Source: Hygrocybe punicea (Eukaryota; Basidiomycota; Agaricomycetes; Agaricales; Hygrophoraceae). From it: DNA of 64,000 bases. Both the position numbers and the translations under genes were made by a program. Location of the stretch: the NCBI GenBank assembly GCA_963556145.1, contig OY744473.1, positions 1,116,001-1,180,000 of the forward strand, read 5' to 3'. This document shows, one piece after another, positions 35,744-47,811 of the stretch (position 1 is its first letter; every line of letters starts with the position of its first letter). The notes below the pieces were generated by a model. The model made no database searches. It was not told the origin of the DNA and saw nothing but the letters and a program-made list of their open reading frames with translations.

Positions 35744-37086
35744 TTAAAACTTCAGGTAACGCACAACGTCCTCGGCATGTGGTCTCCTCTCTGGTTCCTT
35801 TACCCAGCAGGCTTCCATGACCCTCCAAACATCGTCAGAAATACGGTGATTTAGGTCAAGGTCGCGTTTTGGTCTATCGCCCCGTCGAACGCGGTTCACC
35901 GTGATACCTGGATGAGCGGTAACGTGTCTTTGACCCCTCTGCAATGGGGTTCTGTCGGTAAATATCTGTGGTTTCAATCAACGCGCGGGGTATCAACAAA
36001 AGTTCGAACAGGTTCAGAATACCTCGAAAGTGATCATGGCAAAGGCATAGATATCAGATTTTTTGCTATACTGGGGTTCAACTTCGAGTTCATCATCATC
36101 CGTTTCCTCGGGGAAGAGCTCTGGCGCCATATATTCGGCGCAACCGGCAACGAGAGTCGTACTGTACCCTTGATGTCCTATAACTTTGGCGCGGCCGAAG
36201 TCAGACAATCGAGCTCTCCCACCATCATCGACGAGAATATTGTGCTGTATATAGTTTACCTTAACGCTCGAACACAGCGCCAGTCTATTAAATGAGGAAA
36301 CTTACCCCATGAAGGTCACCGTGGATGACATCTTCATCATGCAAATATTCTATCCCACGAATAACATCGCCCACCTTGTAGAATGATCAATAGACGCTCA
36401 AAGTAGAGGAACATGAATAATCACAAATATCGATCTGTCGGCTCCAGGATTCCGCCGAAGATAGTCCGAAATAGTACCGGAGGCACATAACGGTGAGATG
36501 AGGGCCATTGACGGACCAACGTCAGGACAAATACAATAACCGAAATATGGCAACACGTTGGGGTGTCGAAGACGATGCCAGACATAAGATTCTCTTATGA
36601 GCCGCTGGAAATAGGTGAGAACAGAGTATGCTCGACAAAGGTCGCCTACTGTGCCCTTTGCATGTCATTCATCTTTGCCTCGTCATTATGTACGCCCCGG
36701 AATATTTTGATCGCGACAGGAACCTGCGGGACCTTCCAGGGGGGTAATGAATGTGCGTGAATAGAATAACGAACACATTTCCATTCTCCTTTGAAGACAT
36801 CCGTGAATGCCCCTTGTCCTATAGTCCACTCATATGTTTTACGGATTTGACCCGACAAATCCTGCGCAATGCTTTCAGCTTGCCGAGTGATTGGTAACAT
36901 TAAAGTGATTGACGAACTATTCCAGAAGGGAAAACGGCGCCCACCGGGGATGAGTTCATGTTTGAAAATGTTGAGCACTACTACTTGTGTTGGGAAAGGG
37001 CTCAAGTTAAAATAACCCACTGATCTAGTAACAGGCTTTATCACTCGGGTTTGTCTTGTGCAGCATTTGTTGACGGAACTAGGCAT
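35744..37086 (-). CDS. TKL-family protein kinase H, catalytic residues intact
   Basis: Exons give QDLSGQIRKTYEWTIGQGAF (near-complete glycine loop), VPVAIKIFRGVHNDEAKM, WHRLRHPNVLPYFGYCICPD, IEYLHDEDVIHGDLHG (catalytic Asp), ARLSDFGRAKVIGHQGYS (DFG), CAEYMAPELFPEET, SDIYAFAMITFE, IFTDRTPLQRG and CWVKEPERRPHAEDVVRYL. The start at 37086 (MPSSVNKCCTRQTRV) is the first ATG of an open stretch, but an intron could shorten the N-terminus before TRQAESIAQDL. Activation-segment wording (GHQGYST) resembles kinase E (GHAGYTT). Confidence 0.83.
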
Positions 37087-37489
37087 CCTCGGCTCCTACT
37101 CGGCGTCTCAGGTCCACGTCGTGATGGGATTGCCGTCTCCGTCAGTCATGTATACCGTTGCTGTGTATATTTCGCTTGGAGATACCATGCTGTAGCGTAG
37201 GGAAGTTCGCTTTGGGTCAAGTTGAGCGCCAATTCCTGCAGGTGCATGTGGGTGAGCCCTGGGGTGGCGTCCAGGGTGTGATTGAGAGACGGACAACGAT
37301 TATATGGAAGAACTTGAAGGGCGCTTACTTACTTTAAAGTTCACCGGTGCCTATTGACCAAAGAGGGAGGTATGAGGGTTGACCAATATAGCAAGCGGAA
37401 CGGACAATTGATGGAGTCTAGCGTTGACGATAGCAAATGATTTCGAAGAGGGTTGATTCAAATGATATAAAGTGCGGTCTGCCGAATAT
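37087..37489. other. Gap between kinases H and I; possible tiny exon remnant
   Basis: A minus-strand frame 37108-37296 ends VYMTDGDGNPITTWT and is preceded by a splice-like APVNFK segment near 37335. It matches nothing I recognise and is not called as a gene. Confidence 0.35.
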
Positions 37490-38789
37490 CTACGCAACCG
37501 TATGTTGCAGAGACGTCAACCGCTGAACAACTACAATCATTTGCGGCCTTGCTACTGGCTGCTGAACCCAACATTCTTTTAAGAACTCCCATAAAGCATC
37601 ACTCACGGCAATCGAATCATACCGTTCGCGGTTGGGTCGTGCTCCTGAGGTGACTTGAATGATCGCCACTGACTCCAAACAATAATGCCAGGGAGCCAGT
37701 CCTGTCAGGACCTAAGACAGAAGAACAGGACCGAAAGCATGAGTAATTGCAGTTAATCTGAGCCAGGTCTCAGATCAAGAACCTCCCCACTGCTTCGGCT
37801 CCGAAGCATCATATACTTGACAAGCCGATAAAAGATATCGAGTTAAATTATCCGCGTACCTCTAGGGCCACCATATCGAACCCGTATACATCGGATGCTT
37901 TGGTCAGAGATGGGACAAAATCATCCGGGCCAGTGCCGGGGGGAGGTCCAAGTAGCTCCGGAGCCATGTAGCAGGCGGACCCAGACAAATTAGTTGTGAA
38001 CCCTCGCTGGTCGATGATCAATGAACGACCGAAGTCAGACAAGAGGGGCACGCCATGATCATCGATAAGAACATTATGCTGGCAAGTCTAGTATAAGCAT
38101 CTGCACAATAATGTGAATAGGCTGTTCTGACACTTTTCATATCGCCATGGACAATATTTTGGGAATGGAGATATTCAAGTCCATTTGCAGTGCCGATGAC
38201 CTGCACAATTATACTGGGTGATACAACTTAATGCTGGGAATCATTAAGTTTACGCACAACATCCAACCGATTTGCTTCAGGGTGAGTGGACAGGTAGTCA
38301 ACTGCGTTACCAAAGTCACATAGCGGAGACACAAGGGCGGGGAAGCGGCTGAAACCAGACGAAATTCCAAGGAAAGGTAAAATGTTCGGATGTTGAAGAG
38401 CATGCCACAGTCGAGACTCGCGATTGAAGCGCTAAATGATATATCTAGAATAAATGGGTGATTCCTTTAATGAATACGTGTACGTACCCTTCGAGTTATC
38501 TCAAGAAAGATTGTCGTCGTAGTTCTTCCACGAAGAATCTTGATAGCAACCTGGTCTCGAGATGAGCTTTTAGAATTTGAGCAATCATGTTGGGCAATCA
38601 CGCGAGACCCATCTATCATCTCTCCTCTAAAGACGTCTGAAAATCCACCACATGCAAAAGGCTCGTTCTCCGTCTTCACGACCTGGCCTGTCAAATCCTG
38701 GCATATAGTTAGAAACTACACTACAGACTTATTTTACGACGCACTTGAAACGGTGTCTGCTCATCAGCAGTGGGAGGAGGTAGATTCAT
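37490..38789 (-). CDS. TKL-family protein kinase I, catalytic residues intact
   Basis: The start at 38789 gives MNLPPPTADEQTPFQ and splices to DLTGQVVKTENEPFACGGFS, VAIKILRGRTTTT, RFNRESRLWHALQHPNIL, PFLGISSGF, LEYLHSQNIVHGDMKS (catalytic Asp), LLSDFGRSLIIDQRGFTT (DFG), CYMAPELLGPP, SDVYGFDMVALE, VLTGLAPWHY and CWVQQPVARPQMIVVVQRL. It is a tandem duplicate of kinase J, sharing almost every motif and exon border. Confidence 0.87.
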
Positions 38790-39275
38790 TGCAGATTCCA
38801 CCAAATTTCTGGAAACGAGATTGTGGAAATATGGACGAATTGTTACAAGATCCGTCCGGACAAACGCTCTTCTGCATATCTTGGGCTGGCTTCGATATTT
38901 CTGATGGGGGTAACCCAATAATTGGCGAGGGAACATTGACGCCCTCGTCTGTGACTTTTGGGTTGATCTTTCAATGATTGACGCTCGCAGTCGCGATGCC
39001 ACTTACAGAAATGTCGTCCCGAACACATATGGGACCCGTGGAAAACGGACCTGTTACGAAATCCCCAAGTGATGAGGCTAGCGATCACCGTATTTGTATG
39101 TTCGGAGAGAAGCTGTACAGGTCTATATTACGTAATCGAATTCGTAGTTTTGTCTGGAAATGGGCGACTGCAGTGAAGGAGATACCAATATCAAACATAT
39201 ACCATAAGAAACATCATGCATAAGGAATGGAAATGTTGACCTAAATAACCTAACCGCCCAAAAACCAGTGCGCGA
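38790..39275. other. Intergenic between tandem kinases I and J
   Basis: 486 bp; promoter region of kinase I and 3' flank of kinase J. Overlapping ORFs here show no motif. Confidence 0.5.
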
Positions 39276-40650
39276 TCACATAGAAACCAAGCGCTGAATA
39301 ACTACGGTCATCTTCGGTCTTCCCTCGGGCTGCTCGACCCAACAATCCTGGATGAGCGCCCACAAGCCGTCCGTCAACGTAGGGCATTGGTACCGCTCGC
39401 GCTTAGGGCGTTTCCCACTATAAACCTGGGCGACAATCAAAGATTCCGCTTTGTAATAGTACCAAGCGGTCTTCCCGGTGAGAATCTGTAACACAGAATG
39501 TCTATCAGAATTCAGGTCACACGAGACACAAAAGGAAAAGCTGGTCGGGAGACCAAGTGCATGAATAATAGAAAACTCGAAACAGAAAGAACGGATCGGA
39601 ACAACATGACAACAAGTACATGGCAAAACAAATTCAAAGTTTACCTCGAGGGCTACCACAGCGAATCCGTAAACGTCGGTTTCCTTTGTCAATACAGGCT
39701 CCTCGACCTTAATATCGGGGATACCATTTCCTGCATCGGCCAAATCCAACGTGGGAGGTCCTAACAGCTCCGGCGCCATGTATCGTGCGGAACCAGAAAA
39801 TATAGTTGTGAATCCTCGGTGATCAATAATTCTGGAACGACCAAAATCGGATAAGAGAGCATTGCCCTCGTCGTCTATGAGTACGTTGTGCTGTCGATTG
39901 AACCGATATCGTTAGCGCGCTTTCAGGGCGAATCTAAAAGGAAATCTAACGCATTTCATATCGCCGTGGATGACGTCTTCGGAATGGAGAAATGCAAGTG
40001 CTCGAGCCGTTCCGATAACCTGCGTAAAAAATGTTCAAGTCAGTCCAGGTCAAAGTATGCCAACAAGGACTTGGACGACAATGTTCAGTCTGTTAGCTTC
40101 CGGGTGAAGTGAAATGTATTCCAGCGCATGATGGGCCTTGCAAAGAGGGGAAATGAGAGCTGGGGAGGGCCCGAGATCTCTAGCAATGCCCAGGAAAGGT
40201 AATATGTTTGGGTGTTGATCTCCAAGACTATGCCACAATCGGCTCTCGCGGTTGAGTCGCTGGCAAAATCGCGGAGCGGAGTCATGTTTATACAACCCGC
40301 AGTAACTTATAGGTAACCTACTCGTCGTGTTGTCTCCAGAACCTTGGGGTCTGTATGTACATCGCGGAGGATCTTGATGGCGACCTGTCATCCAGTTTTC
40401 CAGGTGAGTATGTACACAGGGCATCATCGAGCGCCTCACGCTACGTTCTCGACCAGATTCATCCGTATATACTCCCCTATAAACATCTGAAAATCCACCG
40501 ATGGCGAAACAGGCGCTATCTGTTTTCACAACTCGACCTGTCAAATCCTGCTACAATGTGACAAGGTTGCAACCGAGGAATCAATGGACACACTTTATAA
40601 ATGGCTTCCTCGATGTTCACATTGGCGGAATTGGGAGTCTGTGCTGCCAT
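39276..40650 (-). CDS. TKL-family protein kinase J, catalytic residues intact
   Basis: The start at 40650 gives MAAQTPNSANVNIEEAIYK and splices to DLTGRVVKTDSACFAIGGFS, VAIKILRDVHTDPKVLETT, RLNRESRLWHSLGDQHPNIL, PFLGIARDLGPSPALISP, EDVIHGDMKC (catalytic Asp), LLSDFGRSRII (DFG), ARYMAPELLGPP, TDVYGFAVVALE, ILTGKTAWYYYK and CWVEQPEGRPKMTVVIQRL. Paralog of kinase I next door in the same orientation. The intron between VALE and ILTG is about 165 nt, longer than its counterpart in most relatives. Confidence 0.87.
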
Positions 40651-42528
40651 GGCTGGTGCTAGTGAAGGTGTGTACGCTTATCTTGTTGCCTTTGATGTAA
40701 ATATTGGTCCACAATCGTGCTGAAGTACTCTGCAAAGGGTTCCACTATGCCCTTTCGGGTTATAGTTCAAATGACATTTGTACCCCAGATGCTGAGGTTA
40801 TAGCTCCCGTTCCCGTCTGACTCAAGATTCATGTCAATCGATGTGACGATGTTACAGGAACGCTAGCCTCCAGCGTCTTGTGAGTACAAACAAACGTGTG
40901 TCGACCGTGACGTGAATATAATATCCTCCTCACCAAGATACACACACGAACAAGCTGCCTCCGCAAGCACATCCAATTCGCACCCTAGCTGTGTCGACTT
41001 TTTAATAACCGCAAAAGCCCTGGCATGCGTGTTTGCAAAATATGAACCGGGGTGCCAGTGGGTCTCTCGGTTCTGTTAGGACCGTAGCCCTTTCACGAAC
41101 ACTAATATTCACAATCACCACCGATCCCCATGTGTATACACAGGAAAGGGCAAGTATGAGACACCGGAAAACTAATGCGGCAATGCATCTGCGATTTCCC
41201 GGTATGTACTCCTGGCTCGGCGATTTCCCGTCTCTTTCTTGGTTATAAAAGATAGCCGTTTGATTCGTTTAAAGGTGTCTACAGCAGGCAAACAACGCTG
41301 CCAACACGTCTATGTGATTCATGTGCAAACTTAGTGCGTTGTTGGTTCGGTTATATGTCGACTGTACCGTAAAAAGTCGTTATTATACCGTAGAGCTTCT
41401 ACGATGTGACTTTATCAATATGAAGGCACACCATTAGTAACCCGTAAATGAAGGGAAGGAGAAACGGTTTCAGCGTGCTCGCTCGACCGTTTGTCAGGTT
41501 TTGTATACCTCCCTCAAACGAATTCTCAGGCTGATCAAGGCTGATCAAGTCCTATGCATTCACTCTCTGGAAGTTCCTTCATTGCCAAAGCTTGAACCAC
41601 CTAACTAACGCGTAAGTAATCGGGGATGCACGGAGCACTTTGAAAATATATTATTACTGGCAATCAAGCCTGAATCAAATGGCCATACTGGTGATCGGTC
41701 GGTGTCAAGGATCCCAACAGATGATTTTCTGATCATTGGGCACCCGGGGTAAATGACGGTTGTCTTGCACAATGTTGAGTGACATGGGGGGTCGGTGCCG
41801 TGATCATGTTGATTCAAGCGCCCAGAGCATTGGCGGTCGACGAATTGCCTCATCGACCAAGTATTTCTGGAGAGACATACGTAAAATCAGAAGTTTTCGT
41901 AAGCCAACCGTAAATCGGAACTGAAATATTAAACACTGAGATCGTTTTACACCCGGTAGTATGATGAACTCCGAAGGCCCTGCGTTGACGGGTCCCCGAA
42001 CATCGGAACGCCCACCTTGCCCGGTGTTCCGTGAGAAGCCTCTCGGAAACCGAAAGGGCGCTACTTAGCGTTTGCCCACCAATGATCCAAACATTAATAT
42101 CGGCAATCCTGGTCCTGGTAAATGGTACCAGAGTTTCCAATTAGTAACTTCCTTCTATCAATGATTGCGCTTCCGTACTTGCAATTCGCAAATTCGCCAC
42201 TACTGCCTTTCTTCAGGAATATTGTTGGCCAGACCACAGTCCAAATTCTGTCGATTAACGATGAGTGCAACATAGTCGACGTTCTGGTCGTGGATGGGCT
42301 TGGCCTGGGAATCCAGCGGACGGCAAAACATCGGCACCGGGCTTGAGCCGCTTCAGGTTGACGCCTAATAATTTGTACAAAGAGATTTCCTGCCAACAGA
42401 TTTCCTGCCAACACATCCTTCGCGTAACTCACGACGACCGTTTGTCGCCTTATTGTTACCACCTCAGACGATTTTTTTGGCAAGAAGGAAATAAGAAGAA
42501 AACATAGAAGAGCTGATCTTGGGACATT
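40651..42528. other. 1.9-kb stretch with no supported gene
   Basis: Unstructured sequence with scattered short ORFs and no recognisable motif. It includes the kinase J promoter side. Confidence 0.45.
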
Positions 42529-43159
42529 ATGGCTAATTGGTATATTCCGTGCTTGCTATTTTTGAACAATTGGCCTCATCTTATTGCATATTGCAGGTTC
42601 GATGTTGTGGCTCTCCTAGTGGTTCGTTCATTTCCTCACACTGTAGGGGACAGCGTTCTCAGCAGCGCATCGATCATATCAGGTGTGCGCCGTAATCGGT
42701 GGGGTGATCTTTGGCTTCCAATATGCCTCAAGGCAAATCCGGGAGAGCGTCCAATCAACGAAAGAAGCGTAGGTTTATATACCCTATCGGACGTGATCAA
42801 TGATGCAGGTGGGGGGTGTGTGTATATTCGCAGACTCAAAAGCAAGGGGTTGGACATATCCGATGAGGGTATATCGGTCAAAACATCGGGGCGCTTCCAT
42901 CGCGAAGACTACGTAGATGCAACACAACGGTAACCTCTGTCTTGCGACACCCAGATTCGCGTCTATTTCTGACACCTATTCTGCACTCGATAGGGGATTC
43001 ATCAAAGCACTGGGTGCGTCATCGTTTGGCGACTCGAGCAGCGGCCACGGTACACCTGCCTTGCCCACCCCTAACTCGATCCCAGAGTCACCGGGCGAGG
43101 AGAAGAAGAAAAGAGGGGTAATGCGACGGGCATTTTCACAGCACAAGGAGGGGTTGTGA
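42529..43159 (+). CDS. Unknown protein, probably only the C-terminal part of a gene
   Basis: An open frame reads VRRNRWGDLWLPICLKANPG, LYTLSDVINDAGGGCVYIRR, then ISVKTSGRFHREDYVDATQR, and splices in phase (64-nt intron from 42931) to GFIKALGASSFGDSSSGHGT, ending EEKKKRGVMRRAFSQHKEGL. The smooth splice and codon-like composition suggest a real coding region, but the first 40 residues (hydrophobic, MANWYIPCLLFLNNW) may be intronic. I do not recognise the family. The basic tail after a Ser/Pro/Gly linker suggests a peripheral, non-secreted protein. The upstream part may be lost or unrecognised. Confidence 0.45.
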
Positions 43160-43741
43160 TGTTGCTAATATGTATAGGCTGCGCCTTATTTTGGAGGGAC
43201 ATGTATCTGTCAATCGGGGGTATCATGTAAAGGTGTAATTCTTTTGTTTTTCCTTTCGTCTGTCGTATAACCATTATTAATCACGCGGATCCACGCTGGA
43301 CCTCTCGGGTCCATTCACCTGCGAGTGAAGTCAGATTTGGGTGCCGTGCCTCATTTTATGTAGTCGGAAAGAGACTGCGGGAGTGACTCTCGCTGCATAA
43401 TTTCACCAAGGTCGTGTGCATCATAATCCATCTTCAAATTCGGTCATCTTTGGCAGGGCTACCAGTAGAATCTTCACATTCGTCTTCACCACGTACTTCT
43501 AGAGCATCACGGCTACGTCTGCAGCGGTTCCTAACCACCGTTGAATCATCAGGCGTCTGGAGGGTTGCGTGTCAATGAATCCATCATGTCTTTTATCGGT
43601 CTGGACATCATTTCCACCAACCAAACGAGTCATTGTGGGTCCATGCCAGTGGATTCCGCAGTTGAATAACACGCGTTTGGGGCGTGTTGTTTCTATTATA
43701 TGAATGCGTACGTATACGTTCTTTCATCTACCTACGCAGCC
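43160..43741. other. Intergenic, 582 bp, nothing recognised
   Basis: Between two plus-strand coding regions. No repeat or ORF of note. Confidence 0.5.
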
Positions 43742-44788
43742 ATGTCTCTCGAATCAGATATTCGATTTGAAAAGGAGTGCGACAATCTCTCTATTACTTC
43801 CTCACTTGATATGCCACTTTCGCCCTGCTCCAACATGTCAAAGCCTCGTATCCATCCTCAATACTACCTCAAGGATGACCTTTCGGTATTTTTGGTCAAC
43901 GACGAGGTGATTATTCTTTACTGCGAAACGTACTCTATGATAGCTGAACGCCTGATAGGTTATCTTCCGAGTTCATCGACATCTCCTCGACCGCGAGTCT
44001 ACCATATTTCGCTCGTTTCCAACGGGCACGGACGAGAATCCGGTCCGCTTGGAGGATGCTTGTCCGGACGAGTTTGTGGCCCTGCTTGAATATTTTTATG
44101 ACGGGTAATTTCTGTTCTTTATTTTTCCATTCAAACCAGTTTATTGGTAACACTGGGATGGTTTTAATTCAGCGTGCACGGTGATGCACCCAGATCCAGA
44201 GAGCAGTAGACGTGCCTCCTATCCATCTCCGACCAATTCGAAATGGAAAAGGTCCACAAACGCGCAATCAGAGAGTTGCAAACTTTGCAACTGGACCCGG
44301 TTGACAAGATCGTTCTCGCTGTGGATCACAATGTGCCGGAGTGGCTCGATCCGGCATATGTCGAGCTGGGTAAACGGGAGGACCCGCTGCGGGAGGAAGA
44401 GGCAGAGAAGGTGGGATTGAACACGACGGTGAAACTATACTGGGCTCGAGAGAAGATTCGAACAAGCGCACAAGAAAAACATCTCTCGTTCCTTCGTTGC
44501 CAATATTGCAACTCGACAACAAAATTTCCGCTTCACTGCTCGTCGTGCTGCTCGTCGTGCTACTCGTGTGAAGACTCACCCGCGGCACCTCAGATATTCG
44601 ATGACGACGCACACATCGGCAAGATCGTCGCAGACATTTTCCACCCCATTACATACCCAGAAAATATCGCCACAGACATTTCCGTCCCTGCAACTGTAGT
44701 CATGCCGCTCGGTCACTCAGATGGTCCGCCTCAGTCACAGCAGTGCCACAAACCGGGTGGCGTCAGGCACAAAGGCCAAAAGAAATGA
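43742..44788 (+). pseudogene. BTB/POZ-domain protein gene broken by one in-frame stop
   Basis: The start at 43742 gives MSLESDIRFEKECDNLSIT, then HPQYYLKDDLSVFLVNDE, an intron, VIFRVHRHLLDRESTIFRSF, ENPVRLEDACPDEFVALLEY and FYDG, the fungal BTB fold. After a 68-nt intron (44105-44172) the frame reads VHGDAPRSREQ, a TAG stop (44207-44209), then TCLLSISDQFEMEKVHKRAI and LDPVDKIVLAVDHNVPEWLD in the same frame, staying open to 44788. Relatives usually have Trp here (REEW), so TGG to TAG is the simplest change. No splice option removes the stop. The downstream half, with a cysteine-rich segment, is otherwise intact, so the lesion looks recent. Confidence 0.78.
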
Positions 44789-45111
44789 GGGCGCGATGAC
44801 CACCCCTTCTGCTTGAATCTATTCTTCTGTTCAGAGTTTGGTCTAGGATATCAATGGTTCAGCGTAATAAAGAGAAATTGTCGAGCCGGCTTCAAGTTCT
44901 ATGCGCAGTATCTCATATTTCTTCCACGAATACAGTTGCCTAACGACCCTCAATGCATGAGTAGGAACACTTCGAAAGATGGGAGGTTAACGCAATGTTG
45001 ACACCACACTATTTTGTGCGATGCAGAATGATTGCGAAATTTTCGTTACAAGTTTTACGAATGACTGTATTATATTTACGCTGCGAAACAATAGTCGTTA
45101 AGCTTTAAGCT
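44789..45111. other. Convergent 3' intergenic region
   Basis: 323 bp between the BTB gene (plus) and the nucleotidase gene (minus). No gene seen. Confidence 0.5.
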
Positions 45112-46395
45112 TCATTCCCGATTTGCCCTTTTGATGGTGTCCAGTACCAAAGCATGAGCTTCCTTCCCAGCCGCTACGACCCCATGGTTCTCCCCTAGTG
45201 TTCGCCCCAATCCGAAATCGAGAGGCTCTCCCCTCGAATCGGTGATCACTCCGCCAGCTTCCTCGACCAGCACGGCACCAGAAGCGTGATCCTGAATAAA
45301 AGTAAAACACTCCGCGTAAGCCGCTCAAGTTCCGCAAAACCAACGGCATACCCATATTTTCTCCCTGTACCCGACGCCGGTAGGCATGCGGAAATATACC
45401 CCGCCATCGCCTCGTGCGAGCGAGCAGTACTTCGCTTGGCTGTCCATCCGTATCGGCGGGCGTGTGATCCCAAGGATCGACGACGCACGTTCACTGAATG
45501 TGTGCGAGGAGTGGCTGGATTCGACGGATTCGATCAAGTTGAGCTCAGAGGGCGTGAAGCGCGGGATGGAGAGCCGGACCGGATTGGAACCCGAGAGCGT
45601 CAGCTACACGAAATGATAATTTGCACCAGATACGTAGACAGATATTGGCAGGGCCGAACGGACCTGTTCGGCGCCCTGGCCTCTGACGGCGACAAAGATG
45701 CATCCCCGAGGGCCATCTGGCTTCGAGGCGTCTATGGGTAGATTCGGACAGCCCATAACACCAAGCTGGACCTGCGCGTCCACGATCAGGGCCAGACACA
45801 CTGCGTACTGTTCTCCCCGCAAGAAACCCTTGGTCCCATCAATCGGATCAATTGTCCACATTCCTATGTGTTTTTGGGCGATATAAAGAATTGAAGTGAA
45901 CAAATCTATATGAACGCACGTCCTGTTCGTCCGCCATTGTGATTTCCCTTATCTATGGCATCGAGTAATTCGTTGGGAGTCCTTGCCTGTCCGGGTCCGA
46001 TGCCCCACGCCGCATTGTCACCTAGGCCTAGTTCAGCTGTGAGAGCTTCATTCGCCAGCTCGACGATGCGGCTACGGATATTCGCGTTCGATTCTTCTCG
46101 TATTTCTGTAGTGTCTTCTTCGCCCATGATGGGATCCTCCGGAAAAGCGTGTCCGAGCATGGTGTTGACCAGTGCCTGGGCAGAATAGTCTCCAACTGCC
46201 CACACATGTAAATTTGCAAGAGAAAAATGAGAGCTAGGATGCCGAAGGAACGTATGTACCGGTGACGGGTGACTTGTCACCTTTGGTAAGGGTCTCGTTC
46301 TTCACGAGTCTGTTGAAGACGAAGGAAGTGACTGTACATGCCCTGCGCACGGCGGCAACTGCGAATTGTTTTTCAGTTGCGAAAGGCAGAGACAT
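45112..46395 (-). CDS. MET22: 3'(2'),5'-bisphosphate nucleotidase (PAP phosphatase)
   Basis: Hydrolyses 3'-phosphoadenosine 5'-phosphate to AMP, protecting sulfate assimilation and RNA decay enzymes; the yeast homolog (MET22/HAL2) is the lithium- and sodium-sensitive target. The start at 46395 gives MSLPFATEKQFAVAAVRRAC, then KGDKSPVT, DYSAQALVN, FPEDPIMGEED (metal-binding Glu-Glu-Asp), MWTIDPIDGTKGFLRGEQYA (signature DPIDGT), YREKIW joined across an intron to DHASGAVLVEEAGGVITD (C-terminal WDxxxG metal site), ending HALVLDTIKRANRE. Four introns and about 360 residues, the normal family size. All metal ligands are intact. Confidence 0.93.
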
Positions 46396-46829
46396 GGTTA
46401 TAAATCTGCGGGGGGTGTCGATGAACAAGCTCAAGGTCAGTTGACGGACTCGGACATGGCGCAACATTCATATCCGTTGATATCGATAAACCTTAGAGAC
46501 TTCAAATTTCGCAACCTTTGATTGTCACGTGATTACGAAATGTAACCTATGACAATTTTCACTGAACGTCGTCTCTTTCATTCACAACTCGGTCTCAGCT
46601 TGAAGGTCGATGATCCTGCCAGTGAGCGAGCAAACACTGAACTAGCAGTGGCTGTAGTCGCGTATTTGCCACACAAAGAATGATGAGGAATGTCGAGATT
46701 ATCTTGAATCTTGAAAAAAAAAACACCCCGCCAATCAGCAAATCAGAGCTGGAAATATATCATCGACATTACCTGTACTTGGGACAGCACCAAGTTTTCA
46801 GATGCAAAATTGTTAGTGCTTTAGCGGAA
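46396..46829. other. Intergenic with a 27-nt sequence repeated at 52392
   Basis: Upstream of the nucleotidase gene. 46512-46538 is identical to 52392-52418 and contains a CACGTG palindrome. No gene seen. Confidence 0.55.
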
Positions 46830-47620
46830 TATCGTCCGATTAACAGCAGTGGTACGGCAGAGCCGAGCTCTCGATGAGCTACGGTAACGACGGAGGTGTA
46901 TTAGGCATATCGAACTGGCTTTCCCACTTCCGACTCGGCGGTTCTGTGCGAACTGGCGGCAGTGCATTAGCAGGCATGGGGAGATCATCAGAGTAGGGGT
47001 GATGTTGAGGCCCATCAACAGAAAGACATACGCAAGGACAAAGTTGATGTTGGTGAACAAGTCTTGCGTCGGGGATACTCGTTTGGTAGAGCAGGGTAAT
47101 ACCAATCGAGGTGTACTGGTAAGAAACCCAGTGGGTCACTGTAATGTACAGGCCGATCCCATGAAAGATCGCGAGCGAGAAGATGACCAACAGGCGGTGC
47201 TCGGTGTAACGGCAGAGCTTACTAGAAATGTCCGCGAGACAGTTGGAAATGACGACAGCAGCCTCAGGAATAACAACGGGCGGTGACCCTAATACAAATG
47301 CAACCGGTGGAGTGCGGTTGTGTTTTCCAACCATTGAATTCGAAATCAAGCTTCCCGATCCTTTGGCGGGACACCCAGGGTTTTCCCATGGTTGTGCTCT
47401 GAGATCCAGAATGTGAAAGGGCGCGAAGCATTGTGTATGAATGTCTAGTCACGATCAGGGACATTTTAGAAGTATATAAACCAGCGCTGAGTATGAGATC
47501 GAACCGTATGTGCCCGAGACCTCGGTCCAGTACCATGTCGGTGGTGATTAGGAAGGAGTTCTCGTGAGGATCTAACTTAACCAGCCTGAGCCGCACTTCG
47601 GCTGTGCTGCCATCACGGGT
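46830..47620 (-). pseudogene. Basidiomycete multi-pass integral membrane protein, frameshifted remnant
   Basis: Minus-strand pieces read LRLVKLDPHENSFLITTDM, IPEAAVVISNCLADISSKLC, RYTEHRLLVIFSLAIFHGIG, LYITVTHWVSYQYTSIGITL, LLYQTSIP, and in another frame FTNINFVLAYVFLLMGLNIT and PTLMISPCLLMHCRQFA. The pattern follows a large, function-unknown family of basidiomycete membrane proteins. Near 46885 the family ending TSVVTVLIESSAL appears as TSVVTV in one frame and LIESSAL in another, offset by one extra base, with stops soon after. Some frame changes upstream could be introns, but the late shift has no splice sites. The extent of both ends is uncertain. Confidence 0.55.
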
Positions 47621-47811
47621 CTCCTATTAATATTACTTGAATTTTCACTTCCCTTTCATCATTTCCCAAAGATACGACCAAATTCATTTCTGTCATGGAG
47701 TCAACGTTGAAATTTTAGGTTGTTTCAACGGCCAGTCGTCTGTGTTCAGGGGTGGCCTGCGGGTCGGGATTCCTCGTCGCATCTTGTTGTCTATAATATG
47801 CCACTGTCACA

